NCBI GenBank assembly: GCA_016795295.1
Contig: JAEUHP010000150.1
Span: 1 to 46,020, forward strand
DNA: 46,020 nt
Source: Planctomycetota bacterium
GTDB taxonomy: Bacteria; Planctomycetota; UBA1135; UBA2386
Direction: 5' to 3'
Under the pieces are notes generated by a model. That model had not been told where the DNA came from, made no database searches, and saw nothing but the letters and a program-made list of their open reading frames with translations. Each line of letters opens with the position of its first letter. The stretch's first letter is position 1. Positions 1 to 7,494 of the stretch are shown here, piece after piece. The position numbers and the translations under genes were made by a program.

Positions 1-124
1 GCGGCACGGGCTCGGCTCGGCACTTGGGTTGGTAGCGGCCGCGGGGGCGATACCAGGTGCCGGTGGGGTTGGTGTGGGCGTCGCAGCCCTGAATCGGGCA
101 GAACGGTGGGCGAAAAGTCTCCAT
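1..124 (-). CDS. N-terminus of a zinc-ribbon, transposase-like protein (partial)
   Basis: Reading the reverse strand from an ATG at 124 gives 41 residues beginning [14 protein letters not shown] and running off the window edge. The Cys-x4-Cys pair followed by an Arg/Tyr-rich stretch ([12 protein letters not shown]) resembles the first half of a zinc ribbon. Such ribbons open short IS-type transposase or recombinase proteins that are common in Planctomycetota; I recognise the opening pattern from memory and cannot align it. It is divergent from accB across 170 bp. The catalytic region lies outside the window, so the transposase assignment is an inference; a DNA-binding regulator with a zinc ribbon is the main alternative. 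Confidence 0.45.
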   Translation of the reverse strand, partial: METFRPPFCPIQGCDAHTNPTGTWYRPRGRYQPKCRAEPVP

Positions 125-131
125 GAAGGCT

Positions 132-158
132 CCTGCCGGGCGCGAAGACCTCGGCAGG
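132..158. repeat. Perfect 7-bp inverted repeat between the transposase-like gene and accB
   Basis: CCTGCCG at 132-138 pairs perfectly with CGGCAGG at 152-158 across a 13-nt loop. It lies just upstream of the divergent transposase-like start. It could be an operator, part of an element end or chance in GC-rich DNA. The rest of 125-294 shows a TTGACG hexamer at 258-263 without a convincing -10 element. Confidence 0.3.
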
Positions 159-294
159 GTGGCTGTGCCACGGGCGCGTCTGCGGTTACCCGAAATCCGC
201 TGTGCCAACCAACGCAGCAGTTTCAGAACTGGACTCTGGTGCCTTCCTGCCGTTCACTTGACGCACCGGAGCCGAACCTCCCTCGACCCACCCG

Positions 295-828
295 ATGGCC
301 AAGAAGCGCACTGCCCAAGGTTCTCCCAAGAAGTCCAACCCACCGTCCAGCCCCGCCGCTGGCCAGGATCGACTCGACCAACTCGAGCGTTTGATCGAGC
401 TGATGGTCCAGAAGGACGTGGTCGAGGTCGAGTTGGAAGAGGCCGGGGCGCGGTGGCGTGTGCGGCGCAAGGAGCCGCAGGCGGTGGCATTCGCTGCGCC
501 GCAGGTGGCCATGCCGGCCGTGGTGGGACACCATGCGGCCCCGGCCCATGCGCCCGCGGCAGCGGCTGCGCAGCCGGCGGCTTCGGAACCGGCTGGGGAA
601 GTGTTCAAGTCGCCGATGCTGGGCACTTTCTACCGCTCGCCGTCGCCCGAAGCCGAGGCGTTCGTCAAGCCGGGGGATCGGGTCTCGGCGGACAAGACCC
701 TGTGCATCGTCGAGGCGATGAAGGTGATGAACGAGATCAAGGCCGAACGCGAGTTCGAGATCTTGGACGTCCTGGTCAAGAACGGCGAACCCGTCGAATT
801 CGGCCAGCCCCTGTTCCTGATCCGCTGA
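295..828 (+). CDS. accB: Biotin carboxyl carrier protein of acetyl-CoA carboxylase
   Basis: This 177-residue protein carries the biotin arm of acetyl-CoA carboxylase, which makes malonyl-CoA for fatty-acid synthesis. The C-terminal biotinyl domain is clear: [15 protein letters not shown], then the biotin-acceptor lysine in EAMKVMNEI, then a final FGQPLFLI strand. The first 20 residues are Lys/Ser/Pro-rich, followed by a helical segment (about 23-45, [13 protein letters not shown]) and an Ala/Pro-rich linker (about 65-100), the usual AccB order and length. The ATG at 295 is chosen because the helical domain starts shortly after it; no Shine-Dalgarno sequence is visible. accC follows after 14 bp, so the two are probably cotranscribed and made in matched amounts. 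Confidence 0.96.
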   Translation: MAKKRTAQGSPKKSNPPSSPAAGQDRLDQLERLIELMVQKDVVEVELEEAGARWRVRRKEPQAVAFAAPQVAMPAVVGHHAAPAHAPAAAAAQPAASEPAGEVFKSPMLGTFYRSPSPEAEAFVKPGDRVSADKTLCIVEAMKVMNEIKAEREFEILDVLVKNGEPVEFGQPLFLIR

Positions 829-842
829 GGCGGGGCTCTCCG

Positions 843-2189
843 ATGTTCCAACGTATCCTGATCGCCAACCGCGGCGAGATCGCCCTGCGCATCCTGCGCG
901 CCTGCAAGGACCTCGGCGTCGAGGCGGTGGCCGTGTACAGCGAAGCCGACAAGGATTCGCTGCACCTGCGTTATGCCGACGAGACGATCTGCATCGGCCG
1001 GGCGCCGAGCACCGAGAGTTACCTCAACATCCCGGCGCTGATCGCCGCTGCCGAGATCGCCGACGTCGAAGCGATCCACCCGGGCTACGGCTTCCTCTCC
1101 GAGAACGAGCACTTTGCCGAGGTCTGCCAGAGCTGCAACATCAAGTTCATCGGTCCGTCGCCGACCGCGATCGCTCAGTGCGGCGACAAGGTGGCGGCGA
1201 AGAAGCTGGCCAAGGAAGCCGGGGTGCCTTGTGTGCCCGGTAGCGACGGGCCGGTGGAGAACGAGCAGGACGCGCTGGCGATCGCGCGCCGCATCGGCTT
1301 TCCGGTGCTGGTCAAGGCGGCTGCCGGCGGTGGTGGCCGCGGCATGCGCGTCGCGCACAACGAACCGAGCTTGGTCACTGGCTACCACGCCGCGCGCAGC
1401 GAGGCGGAGAAAGCCTTCAAGGACTCGACCGTCTACCTCGAGAAGTACATCGAGAAGCCACGCCACGTCGAGATCCAGATCATGGCCGACCAGCATGGCA
1501 ACGTGGTGCATCTCGGCGAGCGTGACTGCTCGCTGCAGCGGCGCCACCAGAAGTTGGTCGAAGAGAGCCCGTGTCCGGTGCTCGACGAGAAGACGCGGGC
1601 GGCGATGGGTGAGGCGGCGGTGCGGCTCGCCAAAGCTGCCAACTACCACTCGGCCGGCACCGTCGAGTTCCTGCTCGACAAGGACAAGAACTTCTACTTC
1701 ATCGAGATCAACTCGCGCATCCAGGTCGAGCACCCGGTCACCGAATCGGTCACCGACACCGACCTGATCCGCGAGATGATCCTGGTGGCTGCTGGCGAGA
1801 AGCTGTCGTTCCGCCAGGAGGACATCCGCATGCGCGGCCACGCGATGGAATTCCGTATCAACGCGGAAGACCCCGAGCACAACTTCAAGCCATGCCCGGG
1901 CACCATCAAGACGTTCGTGGCGCCGGCTGGACCCGGGGTGCGCTGGGACAGCCACATCTACCAGGGTTACACGGTGCCGCCGCACTACGATTCGATGGTC
2001 GGCAAGCTGATCGTGCACCGCCACAACCGCAAGCAGGTGCTCGAGACCGCGCGGCGCGCGTTGCAGGAGCTGACCCTCGAGGGCATCACCACCACCGCGG
2101 GGCTGTTCCTGCGCATCCTCGAACACAGCGACTTCGCCGCCGGCCAGATCGACACCGGCTTCATCGACCGTTACTTCACGCCGCGCTGA
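843..2189 (+). CDS. accC: Biotin carboxylase subunit of acetyl-CoA carboxylase
   Basis: This 448-residue ATP-grasp enzyme carboxylates AccB-bound biotin using ATP and bicarbonate. It starts [17 protein letters not shown], the standard N-terminus of the family, which fixes the ATG at 843. The glycine-rich ATP loop ([12 protein letters not shown]), the [17 protein letters not shown] segment and the active-site block [12 protein letters not shown] are all present. The last block reads EINSR where the E. coli enzyme has EMNTR, a conservative change. Length matches E. coli AccC (449). The gene is immediately downstream of accB and two bases upstream of the next gene. Longer in-frame ORF sequence upstream of 843 overlaps accB and is not coding. 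Confidence 0.97.
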   Translation: MFQRILIANRGEIALRILRACKDLGVEAVAVYSEADKDSLHLRYADETICIGRAPSTESYLNIPALIAAAEIADVEAIHPGYGFLSENEHFAEVCQSCNIKFIGPSPTAIAQCGDKVAAKKLAKEAGVPCVPGSDGPVENEQDALAIARRIGFPVLVKAAAGGGGRGMRVAHNEPSLVTGYHAARSEAEKAFKDSTVYLEKYIEKPRHVEIQIMADQHGNVVHLGERDCSLQRRHQKLVEESPCPVLDEKTRAAMGEAAVRLAKAANYHSAGTVEFLLDKDKNFYFIEINSRIQVEHPVTESVTDTDLIREMILVAAGEKLSFRQEDIRMRGHAMEFRINAEDPEHNFKPCPGTIKTFVAPAGPGVRWDSHIYQGYTVPPHYDSMVGKLIVHRHNRKQVLETARRALQELTLEGITTTAGLFLRILEHSDFAAGQIDTGFIDRYFTPR

Positions 2190-2191
2190 CC

Positions 2192-2896
2192 ATGGCTGCG
2201 CCCGCGCAGAGCCCGGCATTGCCGGCGAGGCGGGCCTGGTTCGGCCGGGTGCTGCTGCTCGCCAACCTGCTCGCGGCGAACGGCGCCGCGGCTTGGTGGG
2301 TGCTCGGTTGCCTGCGGCCCTCGCTCGCGGGTCTCGACCCGATCCCGTTCCTCGCGGCCGCTGGGGGGGAACGCCTCTTGGTGCTGCCGCTGGACCGCGG
2401 CCCGGCTCTGTTGTCCTGCGCGGCGGCCGTGCTGTTGCTGCTGGCGAACTTTGCTTGGCTGGTGCGCCGCCCCGATCGCCGCCCGCCGGCGAATTGGGTG
2501 CTCAGCGACACCCCGACCGGCCCGGTGCGCATCGCCCGGGAAGCCCTGGAGGCCGGTCTGCAGCGGGCCGCCGAAGGCTTGCCGGAGATCACCCGTTTGC
2601 GCGTGCAGGTCGACACTTCGGGGCAGAAGCGCATCGTGGTGCTGGGGGTGTTCCAGTGCGCCGAAGGCACCAGCAACCTCGCCGCGAGCCAGCGGCTGCG
2701 CCAGGCCCTGCACGATCGCTTGGGTGCCATGGTGCGGCCAGCCGATGGAGTGCGGATCGAGGTGGAGTTGGAGTTCTCCGGCTTCAGCGGCAAACTGGGC
2801 AAACGCGCCGGCGAAGTGCCGCCGCCCGACGACGGGGTGCCGTTCACCGGCCCCAAGTACCCGATCGACGACGACAGCCACGACGGACAGCCATGA
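2192..2896 (+). CDS. AmaP-like alkaline-shock membrane anchor protein
   Basis: This 234-residue protein has two predicted membrane helices (about 20-40 and 70-90). A soluble domain follows, with VRIAREALEAGLQRAAEGL, a beta strand VQVDTSGQKRIVVLGVF and a final VRIEVELEF strand. Two helices followed by an Asp23-like alpha/beta domain is the layout of AmaP and related alkaline-shock membrane anchors. It starts two bases after accC stops, and its stop overlaps the pfkA start by four bases (ATGA), so it is translationally linked to both. Its role here is unknown; envelope-stress protection is the family-based guess. No Asp23 partner is seen in the window. The acidic tail (DDDSHDG) is unremarkable. 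Confidence 0.5.
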   Translation: MAAPAQSPALPARRAWFGRVLLLANLLAANGAAAWWVLGCLRPSLAGLDPIPFLAAAGGERLLVLPLDRGPALLSCAAAVLLLLANFAWLVRRPDRRPPANWVLSDTPTGPVRIAREALEAGLQRAAEGLPEITRLRVQVDTSGQKRIVVLGVFQCAEGTSNLAASQRLRQALHDRLGAMVRPADGVRIEVELEFSGFSGKLGKRAGEVPPPDDGVPFTGPKYPIDDDSHDGQP

Positions 2897-3945
2897 CGAT
2901 GCGTGTAGGAGTGCTGACGGGCGGCGGTGATGCGCCGGGTCTCAATGCGGCGGTGTGCGGCCTCGGTCGCCGCTTGCTCGCGGCCGGGGTCGAGCTGCTC
3001 GGCTTCCGCGACGGTTGGCGCGGCATCATCGCCGACCAGACGCGGTCTCTGCAGGACGCGAACTTCCAGCACTTGTTGGTGCATGGCGGCACGCTGCTCG
3101 GCAGCAGCGGCGACAATCCGTACCGCAAGCCCGAACGCGACGTGCCGAAGGTGCTCGACACCTTCCGTCGCCATCGCCTGGATGCGTTGGTGGCGATCGG
3201 CGGCGAAGGCACGCTGGGGGCGGCCGACAAGTTGTGGCGCGAGCATCGCTTGCCGGTGGTCGGGGTGCCGAAGACGATCGACAACGACCTCGAAGCCACC
3301 GACTTCACCTTCGGCTTCTTCTCGGCGGTCGAAGTGGCGACGCGCGCCATGGACGACCTGCGCAGCACCGCCGATTCGCACGGCCGCGTGATGGTGGTGG
3401 AGTGCATGGGCCGGCACGCCGGCTGGATCACTGCCTACGCGGGAGTGGCCGCCGGCGCCGAGGCGATTCTGGTGCCCGAGCGGCCAGCGCACCTCGAAGA
3501 GGTGTGCCAGAACCTCGATCGCCTGCGCCAGGCGGGCGCCACTTCGGCGCTGGTCGCGGTCGCCGAAGGCTGCCGGGTGCACGAGGGCGGCAGCTGTTTG
3601 TCGTCGATGGAGAAGGACGAGTTCGGCGAGTACAAGACTGGGGGCGTGGCGCAGCTGTTGGCGCGCCGCATCCAGGCCCGGCTCGGCTGGGAGGCGCGGC
3701 ACTTGGTGCTGGGCCACCTGCAGCGCGCCGGCAAACCGATCGCCTTCGACCGCATCTTCGCGCTGCGGCTGGGTGCGCGCGCGGCGCGGTTGGTGTTGGA
3801 GAAGCGCTTTGGCTTCATGGCGGCGATGCGCGCCGGCGAGATCGTCGATGTGCCGCTGGCCGACGCGGTGAAGGCCCGCAAGGTGCTCAGCGACCAGTTC
3901 CTCGACCGCTACGAGTCGTTCTTCCTGCCGATCGGGGGCCTGTGA
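2893..3945 (+). CDS. pfkA: 6-phosphofructokinase, predicted ATP-dependent group III type
   Basis: This 350-residue enzyme phosphorylates fructose 6-phosphate in glycolysis. The N-terminal VGVLTGGGDAPGLN loop, GGEGT (103-107), PKTIDND (126-132) and MGRHAGW identify the PfkA superfamily. The residue after the acidic position of GGEGT is Gly, as in ATP-dependent enzymes; pyrophosphate enzymes have Asp there. PKTIDND carries Lys where E. coli PfkA has Gly. GGEGT with PKTIDND is the combination of actinobacterial-type ATP-dependent group III enzymes, so ATP is the predicted donor. The start overlaps the previous stop (ATGA) and the stop overlaps the next start (TGATG), implying translational coupling within the acc block. 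Confidence 0.93.
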   Translation: MTMRVGVLTGGGDAPGLNAAVCGLGRRLLAAGVELLGFRDGWRGIIADQTRSLQDANFQHLLVHGGTLLGSSGDNPYRKPERDVPKVLDTFRRHRLDALVAIGGEGTLGAADKLWREHRLPVVGVPKTIDNDLEATDFTFGFFSAVEVATRAMDDLRSTADSHGRVMVVECMGRHAGWITAYAGVAAGAEAILVPERPAHLEEVCQNLDRLRQAGATSALVAVAEGCRVHEGGSCLSSMEKDEFGEYKTGGVAQLLARRIQARLGWEARHLVLGHLQRAGKPIAFDRIFALRLGARAARLVLEKRFGFMAAMRAGEIVDVPLADAVKARKVLSDQFLDRYESFFLPIGGL

Positions 3946-5174
3946 TGCCCATGCCTCTGCTCGGCAGCGCAACCAGCCGGGTCCTGAGCGCCTTGGTGGC
4001 GCTGTCGCTGGCCGGCGTGGCCCGTGCGCAGATCATCCCGCCGAACGCCACCGGTGGCCAAGGTGGTTGGTTTCCTGGCCCGGCAGAGACCCCGGTGGAT
4101 TCGCAGCGCCTCGACCCGCGCTGGTCGGCGCCGGTCAGCCCGATCGACGTGTTCGGCGGCGCCTTCGGTCCTGGTGGCTTCGGGGCGCTGTTCGGCCAGC
4201 CGGGAGCGGGGCCGGCGGGTGCCCCGGGTGCCGCGGCCGGCATGGGCCAGTTGTTCGGCGCCTACCCTGCCGAGGGCGGCATCTCCCCGGCCCTGCTCGG
4301 TCTGTCGGCGCTGCCGCCCGAGCCGCCGGATTGGCCGCGCAACCTGATCCGGCGCGCGGTCGAGCCGCTGCCGTACGTGCCGACGCTGGCGCTTCTGGTG
4401 CGGTTCGCCGATCGCGTGTGGTGGCGCGCGCCCGACGAAGACGCGTTCGTGCCGCTCTACTTCCACGACAACGTACGCGGCGTGCCGACCGGCACCGCCA
4501 TCGAAGTGCGCCAAACCGGCGAATTCGAACTGCTGTTGCACGGCGGTGGCCGCCTGCGCGCCAAGGGGCCGACCGCGCTGCAGGTGCTGGTGCTCGACGA
4601 GCAACGGGTCGAGCTGCGGCTCAGCATCGCGACCCATGTGCAGTTCGCGGCCGACGTGCGCGCGCAGACGCTGCGCCTGCCCGATGGCTCTGCGGTCGAA
4701 GTGCGCGCTGCCGACCCGAAGGCCGAACCGGCCGATGGTCCGGTGGTGCTGCGTCTCGACCGGGTCGGGGATCCGCTGGCCTGCTCTGGGCGGCTCGAAC
4801 TCGCCAACCTGGGCCTGCGTCCGGTCGTCTACCGGCATGCGTTCGGGAGCACCGAGTTGGCGCCAGGCCACCGCTTGCAGCTGTTTGCGACGCCGCCGGC
4901 CCACGAACTGCCGGCGCAGTGGGTGGTGCGCGATGCGTCTGCGCAGGTCGTGGATGCGCGTTTGGAGTGCTCGGCGAAGGGCGACGGCGAAGTGCATTGG
5001 TCGGGGGCGGGTTTCCGTCTGGCTCCGGGTGCCACCCTGCGCCTCGAGCCATTGCTCGGGACGCCGTTCGCCACACCCGCCAAGCCCAAGAGCACCGCGG
5101 CAGAGCCCGCGCCGAACCCGGCCCCGAATCCTGCGCCGCCGGCGCCTTCGCTGCCGCAGAAGCGCCCGAACTGA
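3945..5174 (+). CDS. Secreted protein with FecR-like beta region, unknown function
   Basis: This 409-residue protein is not recognised by name. It has a signal peptide (VLSALVALSLAGVARAQ, cleavage near residue 27), then a Gly/Pro-rich low-complexity stretch (about 30-120). A beta-rich core follows (about 165-300, including GTAIEVRQTGEFELLLHGG and LRLPDGSAVEVR) that resembles FecR-type sugar-binding or sensory domains. It ends in a Pro/Ala-rich tail (NPAPNPAPPAP), as in envelope-associated proteins. The start ATG overlaps the pfkA stop by one base. A second ATG at 3951 is possible. Its position inside a metabolic block does not explain a role; FecR-like similarity is weak. Confidence 0.7.
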   Translation: MPMPLLGSATSRVLSALVALSLAGVARAQIIPPNATGGQGGWFPGPAETPVDSQRLDPRWSAPVSPIDVFGGAFGPGGFGALFGQPGAGPAGAPGAAAGMGQLFGAYPAEGGISPALLGLSALPPEPPDWPRNLIRRAVEPLPYVPTLALLVRFADRVWWRAPDEDAFVPLYFHDNVRGVPTGTAIEVRQTGEFELLLHGGGRLRAKGPTALQVLVLDEQRVELRLSIATHVQFAADVRAQTLRLPDGSAVEVRAADPKAEPADGPVVLRLDRVGDPLACSGRLELANLGLRPVVYRHAFGSTELAPGHRLQLFATPPAHELPAQWVVRDASAQVVDARLECSAKGDGEVHWSGAGFRLAPGATLRLEPLLGTPFATPAKPKSTAAEPAPNPAPNPAPPAPSLPQKRPN

Positions 5175-5232
5175 CGCCCTGACCAGGGCTTGGGCCTCGG
5201 TGCCGCGGCTCAGGCGGGCGCCGGCGCCGCGT

Positions 5233-5267
5233 TGCGGCGGCCAACTGCTCGCTGGTGGCCAACCGCA
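5233..5267. repeat. Nested inverted repeats in the accD leader
   Basis: In the 154-bp gap before accD, TGCGG (5233-5237) pairs with CCGCA (5263-5267), and inside it GGCCA (5239-5243) pairs with TGGCC (5256-5260). This could fold as a stem with a bulge in the leader RNA. It may separate accD expression from the upstream genes. The arms are short and the region GC-rich, so chance is a real alternative. Confidence 0.25.
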
Positions 5268-5328
5268 TCGGCCGCTATCGTCTGGCGTTCCGACCCTCCG
5301 CTCCACCCCCGACCCCCGCAGCACCCTC

Positions 5329-6267
5329 ATGGCTTGGACGCGTTTCGGCAAGAAGAAGGACATGCCCAACGGGCTCTGGACCAAGTGCGAGTCCTGTGGC
5401 GCGATGCTGTTCAAGAAGGAGTTCGAACAGCGCAACCGGGTCTGCGGCACCTGCGGCTACCACTTCACCCTGCCGGCGCGTGAACGCATCGCGCTGACCG
5501 TCGATCCCGGCACCTTCGACGAGCGCTGGGCCGACCTGCGTGCCCAAGACCTGCTCGGCTTCAACGACCGGGTGCCCTACGGCGAGAAGCTCAACCAGAC
5601 GCGCGCCAAGACCGGTGAATCCGACGCCATGGTCACGGGCTTGGCCCAGATCAAGGGCATCCCCTGCGCGGTCGGCGTGATGAACTTCCAGTTCCTCGGC
5701 GGTTCGATGGGCATGGTGGTCGGGGAGAAGATTGCCCTGCTCTGCGAACTCGCAGTCGAGCGCCAAGTGCCGGTGGTGCTGTTCGCTTGCTCTGGCGGTG
5801 CGCGCATGCACGAAGGTGCGGTGTCGCTGATGCAGATGGCGAAGACCTGCGGCGCCCTGGCCCGCGTCGACCAAGCCGGCCTGGTGTCGATCTCGGTGAT
5901 GACGCACCCGACCACGGGCGGCGTCACCGCCTCGTTCGCCTCGGTCTGCGACTTCCTGCTCGCCGAGCCTGGGGCCCTGATCGGCTTCGCCGGGCCGCGA
6001 GTGATCGCCACCACCATCAAGAAGGAGCTGCCGAAGGGCTTCCAGCGCGCCGAGTTCCTGCTCGAGAAGGGGCAGATCGACCGCATCGTCGCGCGCGCCA
6101 ACCTGCGCGACGAGCTGGCCCGCCTGCTGGCCTACGCGACCGGACGTGATCCGGTGGCGGCGTTCAAGCCGCAGCCAGTCGCCGCCGAACCCGAGCCCGT
6201 CGCCGTGGCCGTGGCCGCCGAGCCCGAGCCGAAGGCCAAGAAGCGCGGCAAGAAGAAGGACGCCTAA
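5329..6267 (+). CDS. accD: Acetyl-CoA carboxylase carboxyltransferase beta subunit
   Basis: This 312-residue subunit transfers the carboxyl group from biotin to acetyl-CoA with AccA. An N-terminal four-cysteine zinc ribbon (CESCGAMLF and CGTCGYHF) precedes the crotonase-fold core. The core holds GGSMGMVVGEKI, ACSGGARMHEG and the MTHPTTGGVTASFA block that lines the acetyl-CoA site. Length fits the family except for a charged C-terminal tail with two PEP-type repeats and a Lys-rich end (KAKKRGKKKDA), which may help bind partner subunits or nucleic acid. The ATG at 5329 has no Shine-Dalgarno sequence. accA is not in the window. truD starts three bases after the stop. Confidence 0.96.
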   Translation: MAWTRFGKKKDMPNGLWTKCESCGAMLFKKEFEQRNRVCGTCGYHFTLPARERIALTVDPGTFDERWADLRAQDLLGFNDRVPYGEKLNQTRAKTGESDAMVTGLAQIKGIPCAVGVMNFQFLGGSMGMVVGEKIALLCELAVERQVPVVLFACSGGARMHEGAVSLMQMAKTCGALARVDQAGLVSISVMTHPTTGGVTASFASVCDFLLAEPGALIGFAGPRVIATTIKKELPKGFQRAEFLLEKGQIDRIVARANLRDELARLLAYATGRDPVAAFKPQPVAAEPEPVAVAVAAEPEPKAKKRGKKKDA

Positions 6268-6270
6268 TCG

Positions 6271-7329
6271 GTGGCGATCAAGCCGACTCGGCCGGTGCCG
6301 CGCGGCGGCCCAGCGCCGCGTCGTCCCGGCCGTTACAAGACGGTGCCCGAGGACTTCGTGGTCGAAGAACTGCCGGCCTACCAGCCGTGTGGCAGCGGGG
6401 ACCACACGTGGTTGTGGGTCGAGAAGCGCGGGCTGTCGACCATGGACCTGCTGCGCGAACTGGCGCAGGAGCTGCGCCGCGACGAGCGTTCGTTCGGCAT
6501 CGCCGGGCTGAAGGACGCGCAGGCGATCAGCCGGCAGTGGGTGAGCATCGACGGCGTGGACAGCAGCGCGTGTGCACGGCTCGCCCAGGATCGCTGGTCG
6601 GTGCTCGCCGTGAGCCGGCATGGCAACAAACTGCGCATGGGCCACCTGCGCGGCAACCGCTTCGTCGTGACGCTGCGTGGCACCGGGCCCGATGCCGCCC
6701 GCGACTTCGCCGCGAACCTCCAGGATCTGGCCGTGCGCGGCGTGCCGAACTACTTCGGCGAGCAGCGCTTCGGCAAACGCGGCGCGAACCTGCAGAAGGG
6801 GCTCGAAGTGCTGCGCGGCAATGCGCGGGCGATCGCGCAGCGCATGCCGCGGCGGGTGTTCGGGCTCTTGATCTCGGCGGTGCAGAGCGAGGTGTTCAAC
6901 AAAGTGGTGATCGCCCGGCTCGCTGCGCTGGGGGAGCTGTGGGCCGGGGATCTGGCGTACTTGCACCGCAACGGGGCGGTGTTCGCCGTGGCCGACCCGG
7001 CGGCCGAAGCGGCCCGCCTCGCCGCGGTCGAGGTGTCGCCGTCCGGGCCGTTGCCGGGGCCGGAGATGCTGGCGCCGAGCGGTGCGATGCTGGCGCTCGA
7101 AGAGGCCGCGCTGGCCGAGGTCGGGGTGTCGGTGGCCGATTTCGGGCGGTTGCCGTTCCGGCTCGGCCGCGGCGAACGGCGGCCGCTGCGGGTGCCGGTG
7201 CGCGAGGTGGCGGTGGCAGAGGTGGCGGCGGGGGTGCAGGTGGCGTTCGCGTTGCCGAGTGGGGCGTACGCGACGAGTGTGTTGCGGGAGTTGCTGGACG
7301 AGGCGATCTGGTTCGGGCCGGGGGAGTAG
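6271..7329 (+). CDS. truD: tRNA pseudouridine(13) synthase TruD
   Basis: This 352-residue enzyme converts U13 of certain tRNAs to pseudouridine. Family marks are VPEDFVVEEL near the N-terminus, AGLKDAQAISRQW with catalytic Asp82 (matching Asp80 of E. coli TruD), NYFGEQRFGKRG, and SAVQSEVFN. The TRUD insertion domain falls between about 170 and 250. The start used is GTG at 6271, three bases after accD, which leaves a basic 20-residue lead before the conserved part; no good internal ATG lies before the PEDF motif. Spacing suggests cotranscription with accD. Confidence 0.93.
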   Translation: MAIKPTRPVPRGGPAPRRPGRYKTVPEDFVVEELPAYQPCGSGDHTWLWVEKRGLSTMDLLRELAQELRRDERSFGIAGLKDAQAISRQWVSIDGVDSSACARLAQDRWSVLAVSRHGNKLRMGHLRGNRFVVTLRGTGPDAARDFAANLQDLAVRGVPNYFGEQRFGKRGANLQKGLEVLRGNARAIAQRMPRRVFGLLISAVQSEVFNKVVIARLAALGELWAGDLAYLHRNGAVFAVADPAAEAARLAAVEVSPSGPLPGPEMLAPSGAMLALEEAALAEVGVSVADFGRLPFRLGRGERRPLRVPVREVAVAEVAAGVQVAFALPSGAYATSVLRELLDEAIWFGPGE

Positions 7330-7494
7330 GGCCGCCCCGGAGCGCGGCAGCTGGCTCGTTCGCAGCCATGGGTGGCGCTGCATGGCACCGAAGGCCCCTG
7401 GCCCGCCGATTCCGGCACTTTCCTGATCCCGGCGCCGAGGCCTCCCGCGCTTCTCGGCATGCCCCGACGGCAGCCCGTCGTCCGGGTATTCCCC

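Noticed and set aside
630..2219. A 529-codon reverse-strand open frame over accB and accC
   Set aside because: It is antisense to two certain genes and has no recognisable motif.
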